Source: Pagrus major (Eukaryota > Chordata > Actinopteri > Spariformes > Sparidae). Taken from it: a DNA stretch of 64,000 nucleotides. The first letter of the stretch is position 1; each line of letters opens with the position of its first letter. A program made the translations under genes and the position numbers. This document shows, one piece after another, positions 58,051 to 64,000 of the stretch. The DNA lies in NCBI RefSeq assembly GCF_040436345.1, contig NC_133223.1, forward strand, positions 5,927,847-5,991,846. Reading direction: 5' to 3'. The notes under the pieces are model-generated. The model saw only the letters and a list, made by a program, of their open reading frames with translations. It was not told the DNA's origin and did not search any database.

Positions 58051-59507
58051 TATCCCCCACTTCGATCGAATGACCGTAGTAGCGGGAACTTTGATCGATG
58101 GATTCGTGTCGTCCATTGGTGATGAGCCTGAACTGGTACACTTCATGTTCAGAGTTGGTGTCTGTCTTTATCATGTGCTGAGGTCTATTATATAAAAATA
58201 GTATATATATCAAAAGAAAAGAGAGAAAACGATAATAATACTGACGATCCTAACTCTTCCTAAGGGTTATTAGGAGGTGCTAATCTTATAGGGTTACAGG
58301 GCCTATACTAAAGCTAGTAACTGTCGTCAACTAACTGTAAAAGAGTCGGAGTCATTACTACCTGATCACTGCACTTGAGTAAGAGTGTTTGCTCTGACTG
58401 AGTGTCTGCGGAAAAATTTAGATTTCTTGATTTTGCTTTCCCATTGATTTGTGTCCAAATAATGGAGCTAAATTTTCAATGTATAGGATAACGTTCTCTG
58501 GTGATGGTGGATAAAATTTCCTTCACCAGAAACAGTGGGATAAGATGCAGAAGAATCTTATCTATGGCTGAGCTGTTCACTGAGGATCCAATGTCTCTCG
58601 GCGTGCCTGCCATAACGAACTGACAGGTTGTGTGTGAGCATAATCAACCGACATGACTGAAAGGAGAATGATTACTCACGTAAATATTTATTACACTGTT
58701 CATATAGATGTACATTTCTGCTTATTTTCTAAGACTGAATGGGAGCAGCTGTAACACAAGCAATATCCCTTCAGGGATCACTAAAGTATTTCTGATTCTA
58801 ATTCTGACTATAGCAAGGCGAGTTTTTATTCAGAGCTTCACTGTGGGTTTCGACCACCAAAATGATGCTCTACAACGACTGGCTTATGTTTGTAGCACCT
58901 GCTGTTGTTGGTTGATCTGTGCTCTGATGTCTGGGATTTCAGCTTGTAATTCACATCTATAGCGATTTGACTGTGAATAAACTGACTGCATGGACTGCAG
59001 AAAGTCCAAAATTAAACAAAAATATTCTTACAACAATAGCTTTTCAGGAGCCCACCAATGAATTGTTCAGGTCTGCACTGAACTATTCATTTCTGATTGA
59101 GTGACAGTGAACTTCCACAACTGCTGCAACCTGTAAGTCGAGTCCGTCAGCTTGACAAACACTTTCTTTGTGTGTAGACGACAGCTGGTGATCAACAGTT
59201 TGGGTTGTTCCTCGCGAACAATCTCAGAGTTTTGGTTTTGATTCTACTCTATCAATTTATTATACACTTTGGGCCAAAGGCAATTATGTTAGACTAACCC
59301 CCACTTTGAATCAATTAGTTTGGGTGAATCAAATGACTGTATTTAGTTAAGCAGGTTAAGTTAGCAGGTTAATTTACAAAGCCTGTTTCTCAATTCAACT
59401 TTTGTAAATGACTGGAACAACAGTGACCTTTGTTGGCAACAAAAAAAAATATTCTACTCGCGATGGGCACTTTCAGGTGCTTTAAGGTTTTTATCCTTAT
59501 TTATGAC
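58051..59507 (-). other. 3' internal part of the retroelement, no readable gene
   Basis: A polypurine tract is at 58051-58062. A LINE tail (AATATCCCTTCAGGGATCAC, then TTCTGATTCTAATTC) in plus orientation is at 58690-58805. A short open stretch near 58990-58880 on the minus strand is Gln-rich but has no recognisable domain. No reverse transcriptase or envelope sequence could be identified. Confidence 0.4.
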
Positions 59508-60200
59508 CTAATGTCCCATGGGGTTTTTGTGCGGATTCATCTGGTTGCTATGGATCCACTTAAGAGTCTGCTCTTTCTGGCCTTTGTTTACTTTGATCTT
59601 TTGGGGCAGAAGCTTACGGGCAAGCCTTCTGGTGTCTTGGTTGTCTTTTCTCGTCAGGGGAGCAGAGGTGTAGTACCACCTCTTGTCCCCCACTTGGATT
59701 TTGTCATGGGACACTTTTTGGTCATAGTAGGCTCTGCAGCCCCTTCGTGGGAAGGAAGCTCTGGGATGCAGGTTTGACAGTTGGGCCTGACAGCAAATTG
59801 AGCAGTCTTTGATGTAGTTTGCTACATCTTCCTGCATGTGTGGCCAATAGGCTACTTGTTGGAGTGCCTGGTATGTTGCTTTGGCTTTTCTATGTCCTGC
59901 GCGTGGAGAGTTATGGGCCTGCATTAGCCTCACCCCCCTGTGGCTCTGAGGCACCACGAACGCATGCGAAGTGAGAGCGTCGGAGACACGTACAAGGAGG
60001 CCTTCGACAATGCGCAGGGAAGTGTGTGCGTCATCCAAGTGTTTCAAGTCAGGACCAGAGCGTCTCAGTTCTGAAGAGTTGGCAGGAGCATTGGCTACTG
60101 CCTGAGCTTGAGTGACGACACCAACCCCAAGGGTGGGAGGGTTGGGAAGAGATTCAGGGTTGAATTGCCAGGGAGTTTCATCAAAGGCACCAGGTGCCAA
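59508..60200 (-). pseudogene. Integrase zinc finger and C-terminal part, catalytic core deleted
   Basis: The minus strand encodes an HHCC zinc-binding domain: the segment MQAHNSPRAGHRKAKATYQA, then VAYWPHMQEDVANYIKDCSI followed by CC. After it the reading jumps to AYYDQKVSHDKIQVGDKRWY and YTSAPLTRKD, the post-core C-terminal part. The DDE core between them is missing, so this is a deletion copy. The segment upstream joins to the protease frame with only a single-base frameshift (near 60290). No reverse transcriptase lies between protease and integrase. Confidence 0.75.
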
Positions 60201-60286
60201 GACATCTGGCTCAAGTACATAGCACTGAGTTTCAGTGGGATGTGGAAGATCTATGGGCAGTGGTTGGTGGACCTGTGCCCAAATCT

Positions 60287-61231
60287 TCAGGCGTTGAAGT
60301 CAATCAGTGGCTCAAATCGGTTGAGGAGATCTTTACCGATGAGAAGAGGGATGGAATCAAAGGGGGACACGTACACAGGGTGGACGAGGTTCATTGATCC
60401 CATAGTGAAGTTAATCAATGCCCTAGTGGTCAAGGTAGTACCTGTGGGCGAATATGGTTGGACTTCAAGTGAGCAGTGTTGCAGCTTTAAGTTCCTGTTG
60501 GATTGGTGTACCATTGTTCGCAGTTTGTTGAAAAGCGTTGGTGACATCAGGGTGACGTCTGCACCTGTGTCAAGGAGTGCTTCATGTTCAAGCTCGTTTT
60601 CAAGTGTAGCAGATAGGTAGAGCTTGCGTGCAGCCCCCCTTTCTTTAAGATTGCCTAAGAACTGTTGGAAAGGTGGTTCAACCTGAAAGATTGACGGGCC
60701 TCCATCAGGAGGAGTCTTGTTTGAGTCTATCTGAACCACTAGGATTGCACTAGAGTCTGGCTGTTTATGCCCTTGGTCTGATTGCTCAGGTGTGCCATTC
60801 TTGGCCATTGGGACCTGGTCCTGAGGCAATGCATGTTCAGGTTCAGTGGGGATCATGTACGACTCCTCTTTCACCACCACATTGGGTTGGTTGGATGAGG
60901 GTTTTGGAGAGGAAGTTGCTGGATTCTCAGGAGTCGTCAAGCGAGCAACTACTGAGAGGAGGTCAGCTTTTTCTCTATCTCCTTTGTACACATGTTCAAT
61001 CACGCGTTTAATAGCGTCAAGGTCTTTCTTGCTCATACCTGATTGATTCAACTTATCAGGGTTGGTTGGTTCAGCATTTTCGTCTGTTGCTTCCTCATCA
61101 GATGGGTTTTCATGTTGCCCATTTCTGGATGGATAGCTTTGAGACCCACGTCTGTCCTGTTTTCTACCGTTATAAGTTTGACGGTTTTTCCGTTGGTCCG
61201 GTGGGAACTTGGTTCGGTCGGAGTCAGAAAA
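60287..61231 (-). pseudogene. Gag end and aspartic protease of the retroelement
   Basis: The minus strand encodes a basic and acidic Gag tail (61231-60800) and then a retropepsin: LEHEALLDTGADVTLMSPTL, with the DTGA catalytic box, and IPLLIGKDLLNRFEPLIDFN at the end. It stops at 60287 by a frameshift, after which about 60 linker residues lead to the integrase finger. Its upstream end joins the Gag of 61596-62121, split by a solo LTR. Confidence 0.8.
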
Positions 61232-61236
61232 GTGAC

Positions 61237-61590
61237 TGTTACGAACCTGGCTCAAAGGTTCACAACAAAAGGAGATGAGTCCACACACCAATATAGTGCA
61301 ACAAAACATTTATTTAACTAAACATAACACAAACTAAACTGTGCGAATGTTATTCATCAGTGGTGTAGAGCGGGTGTATGTGTGAGTGGCAAATAAATAA
61401 ACAAACTCAAAACAAACTGAATTTCCCATGCTGCCAGAACAAAAGAGAGAGAGAGACTCTAAGATGGCCGCCCTTTATATATCATCCAGCTCCACCCTCT
61501 CAAGGTGTAACCAACCAGCTGACGGCCTGGAAGATACTTGGAGGCTACAGAGAGGTAAACATAAGGGAGGATTAGAGAGAGGCCGTCACA
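61237..61590 (-). mobile_element. 354-bp solo LTR inside the retroelement gag
   Basis: On the plus strand it starts TGTTACGAACCTGG and ends GGCCGTCACA, flanked by GTGAC at 61232-61236 and 61591-61595. On the minus strand it has a TATATAAAG box (61482-61474) and an AAATAAATG signal downstream at about 61310, so it is a minus-strand LTR with its own promoter and poly(A) site. It is unrelated to the 1.5-kb LTR of its host element. Confidence 0.88.
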
Positions 61591-61595
61591 GTGAC

Positions 61596-62121
61596 GTTTT
61601 GCACCAAATCGTGGTTGGTACTGACTTCTGTCAGACCGAGAGGTTTGTGGATACCTTCGACCTGAATCAGGTCGGTGAAATGAAGGGTTTTTCTGCTCTG
61701 TTGGAGGTTGGTAAGGTTGAGAAGGGGGTGTGGTGGACTCACATGGTTTGACACCTGGAGCTCCTTCCAACTCCAGAGGCAAAGACTCGGTGGAAATACT
61801 CAAGATATTTGTTTCAGTGGATTTGACCATTGTTTGTCTTTGTTTAGCAAAACCTTTTGTGGCCAGTTCACGTAGTTGTCGACTAGTGAGGGTTTCTGGA
61901 CATGCCATGACACCAAGATGATGGCTAGTCGTGGGGTGGAGGTTTTGTACGAACAGTGACTTGAAGTGTAGTTCTTCCTCCATTTCTGTCTTATTCTTGG
62001 GTCCGAAATAGGCTTCATGAAGCCTCTCGTAGTACTCTTGAGGGGATTCTTGTCTTCCCTGTTTGACAGCTAAAGCGGCAGTTAGACCTGTCTTTGTAGT
62101 GTAGCTTTTAAATTCATCCAT
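61596..62121 (-). pseudogene. Gag capsid region of the retroelement
   Basis: The minus strand reads EYYERLHEAYFGPKNKTEME, FKSLFVQNLHPTTSHHLGVM and LRELATKGFAKQR, a gypsy/retrovirus-type capsid part of Gag. It then becomes Pro/Ser-rich and is interrupted by the solo LTR. Its ATG (62121) overlaps the stop of the upstream coiled-coil frame in the eight bases ATGGATGA. Confidence 0.75.
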
Positions 62122-63232
62122 CAGTGCTTTGCTTATCTAGGTCCCTGTCGGAGGGACTTCGCGAATAGTGCGCGCTTGAACGAGGGGGAGGTTGAGGAGA
62201 GTTAGACCTTTTAATTCGGTCATGTAGGTCTCTGTCAGTCCGATTGTGGACAGCAGGGCCTATGGGCGACATAGATCGCGACGAGGATATGCCTAATTGA
62301 GCGTCTCTGAGGAATCTGCTCTCTCTCCTTTCCTCACGGGAGCTTGCATCTGCAGGCATTTTTGGGAATGAACTATACTCAAGAGAATGCACTAATTCCC
62401 TTTTAACCTTGTCGAGCTCTTTCTCTTTCTCCATCTGTTCAAGATGGGATTTGTTAACTTGGTCCCTGGCTTCTTCTAGTGCCTGTTGCATGTCTTGGAG
62501 ACGTTTCCTGTCATTTTCTCTGGCCCTGTCCCAGACTTTGAGCTTACTTTTTAGATCCTTATTTTCCTCGGTTGCTTCGTCAAGGTCTTTGTTAGCATCT
62601 CTAAGATGTTTAGTTACTTCTCCAAGTTCATATTCTGTTTTATCTAGCTCTTGCCCTTGGGCTTTTAGGATCTGTTTTAGCTCCGAGTTTTCTTCCTGCA
62701 GTGCAGCTTGTTCATGCTCTTGTGCTTTAACTTGAGACTCCAGTTCTTTATTGTAGTCTTTTGCTCTGGCTAAAGATTCCTCTGACTCAGTTAAGGACTC
62801 TCTTGCTTCGGTTAAAGCCTGTACTGTCTTAGTTAAAGACTCCTCTGCTTTAGTTAAGGATTCCTCTGTTTTAGCTAAGGATTCCTCCGTTTCCTCATGT
62901 TGCTTTTTAAGAGCTCTGTGGTTTTCTTTCCTGACCCTCATTTCAGCTACAGCTTTGTCTAGCAATTCATCTCTATGTTTTTGTTGCGCAGCCATAACAA
63001 CAATCATGCTCCCTAACATTTTCTCTCTGGTTTTTCCTTGCATTGGTTCGGTTAGGGATTGGCATATTAGCGCGGTCATTATATTTTGTAGTTCATTAGG
63101 GTCGGCCTTCTGGATGTCGTCTACATAACCTGGCAGCAAATCTGTTATGAGCTCCTTTATTACTGCATCTTGTTCGGCTAGGGGATTCAAAGTTGCGGCT
63201 AGTGAACCGTCAGGACCCCTTGATTCGGTCAT
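62114..63232 (-). CDS. Coiled-coil Gag N-terminal protein of the retroelement (372 aa)
   Basis: The start ATG at 63232 opens an intact 372-residue frame. Residues about 85-300 are strongly charged (E, K, Q, R) with heptad spacing, a long coiled coil. A tandem run TEESLAKTEESLTKAEESLT and relatives lies at about 117-160. The last about 70 residues are Arg/Ser-rich, probably nucleic-acid binding or flexible. It has no membrane segment. By position it is the first Gag part of the minus-strand retroelement, and it could aid particle assembly by multimerising. It ends at 62114, overlapping the capsid frame by 8 bases. No host homologue is recognised. Confidence 0.7.
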   Translation of the reverse strand: MTESRGPDGSLAATLNPLAEQDAVIKELITDLLPGYVDDIQKADPNELQNIMTALICQSLTEPMQGKTREKMLGSMIVVMAAQQKHRDELLDKAVAEMRVRKENHRALKKQHEETEESLAKTEESLTKAEESLTKTVQALTEARESLTESEESLARAKDYNKELESQVKAQEHEQAALQEENSELKQILKAQGQELDKTEYELGEVTKHLRDANKDLDEATEENKDLKSKLKVWDRARENDRKRLQDMQQALEEARDQVNKSHLEQMEKEKELDKVKRELVHSLEYSSFPKMPADASSREERRESRFLRDAQLGISSSRSMSPIGPAVHNRTDRDLHDRIKRSNSPQPPPRSSAHYSRSPSDRDLDKQSTDG

Positions 63233-63837
63233 TGTTTAAGTTTGTTTTGAAAAAATTTTAAATTTATTTTCTTTGTTATATTTATTTATTTTATTTGGGC
63301 TTTAAATGTCTAATTGTTTTCAATTAGAGGTAGGATTCACCTTTATTTGACTTAACTTGTGAAGTTCAAAACAAGTAAGCGTTTGGATTTTAAAGGATCT
63401 AACAGCTAATGTGTTAACAACAAAAACTAAAGTATTTGATCTAAATGTGGCTTTCAATTGAAACTACTTGGATGTGTAGTTAACAGCTTAATTATTTGAC
63501 TTGCATGAGCGTAGCATATCAGAGTCAGATTTCAAGTAATACACTAAAAAGAAAATTTTTTAATTGAACTTGGATTGAAATTGTTGAATCTGGTTAAAGT
63601 TGTCAAATTTGTAATTAACAGCTAAATTAAATTTGTATTTATCTGAATAATGAGACACACTAATTTACTATGGTAGTTATTGCAGTATTACAAGTTTCCA
63701 ATAATACAATTTAGCAAGTATCTGTGTGAATTTTTTTTTTTTTTTTATTAAAGCTGAAGGATCAAATTCAGTTAGCCAAGTTAGCCAGCAGAGTATGCTA
63801 TTTAGTTGTATTTGTTGTTAACAGAATCAGTCACCAT
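63233..63837 (-). other. 5' leader of the retroelement
   Basis: This is non-coding AT-rich leader upstream of the Gag ATG, with a T-run at 63728-63747. The primer-binding site and 5' LTR are not seen and must lie beyond base 64000. Confidence 0.5.
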
Positions 63838-64000
63838 GGGTGCTGTCACAAATTTGATAGTCACAGATTTGGTCATTAGAGGAAGCTATCACAAAATAAA
63901 AATCTTTTACCGAATCGTCCTATAGAGGGAGCTATCACAAACTTTGAGGTTTTAACAGAGTGAGCAACAGAGGGCGCTAGTACAAATTTAATAGAGTCGA
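63838..64000. repeat. About 45-bp degenerate tandem repeat at the window edge
   Basis: The motif GCTATCACAAA with variants (GCTGTCACAAA, GCTAGTACAAA) recurs at 63842, 63885, 63931 and 63976, spacing 43-46 bp, usually after AGAGGGAG or AGAGGAAG. The array runs off the window. It lies in the leader of the retroelement or just before it. Confidence 0.7.

Noticed and set aside
58708-58962. 84-codon frame on the plus strand, possible membrane protein
   Set aside because: It overlaps a LINE tail (TTCAGGGATCAC, TTCTGATTC) and has no family likeness; hydrophobicity comes from AT-rich codons.
1-64000. tRNA, rRNA, CRISPR arrays, prophage or bacterial operons
   Set aside because: No tRNA-like fold, rRNA segment or regular spacer array was seen. 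Introns, LINEs and TAARs place the window in a fish genome.

Overview
The window is teleost fish genomic DNA. The host genes are intron-containing, the receptors are fish-type trace-amine-associated receptors (TAARs), and most of the rest is fish transposable elements: Rex3, Rex1-type, DIRS, Ty3/gypsy, hAT and Tc1/mariner relics plus several MITE-like elements. There is no sign of bacterial, phage or CRISPR content.

Four host genes are supported. Three are two-exon TAAR genes: TAAR-A (9630-10763, minus), TAAR-B (23793-25003, plus) and TAAR-C (54268-55398, plus). All three have the same phase-2 intron just after transmembrane helix 1 and an 817-base second exon. A and B keep both amine-binding aspartates (3.32 and 5.42). 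C has lost D3.32 and keeps D5.42. The fourth gene (30806-42854, plus) is a 16-coding-exon alpha-tectorin-like secreted protein with signal peptide, VWD/C8 region, Cys-rich module, ZP module and furin site. Its exons add up to an unbroken 787-residue reading frame. A TATA box and a non-coding first exon lie about 1.7 kb upstream.

Layout. 0-9 kb is a decayed ZBED-type hAT transposon. It carries a 1.6-kb solo LTR in its last exon, a candidate second LTR, and inside that a shorter hAT element with a perfect 8-bp duplication. 9.6-10.8 kb is TAAR-A. 11.4-13.5 kb is an internally deleted Rex3 LINE. 14.5-15.8 kb is a broken Ty3/gypsy pol. 17.1-18.6 kb is a non-coding repeat with an internal duplication. 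18.7-20.0 kb is a DIRS relic. 23.8-25.0 kb is TAAR-B. 26.8-27.5 kb is a MITE. 29-43 kb is the tectorin-like gene with LINE and MITE insertions in its introns. 45-51 kb is a mosaic of a MITE, an SGNH-hydrolase retroelement ORF and a Rex1-type LINE inserted into it. 51.4-53.7 kb is a chromovirus relic with repeats and a BED finger fragment. 54.3-55.4 kb is TAAR-C. From 56.5 kb to the window end is a minus-strand LTR retroelement: 3' LTR, integrase zinc finger, protease and coiled-coil Gag, with a 354-bp solo LTR in its gag. It inserted into a Tc1/mariner gene.

The most interesting points are the D3.32 loss in TAAR-C, the protease-integrase order without an intervening reverse transcriptase at the right end, the tectorin-like gene that stops 20 residues after its furin site, and four nested insertions dated by exact target-site duplications. 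I found no clear new biological system. The domain calls come from reading translations by eye, and no database search was possible.
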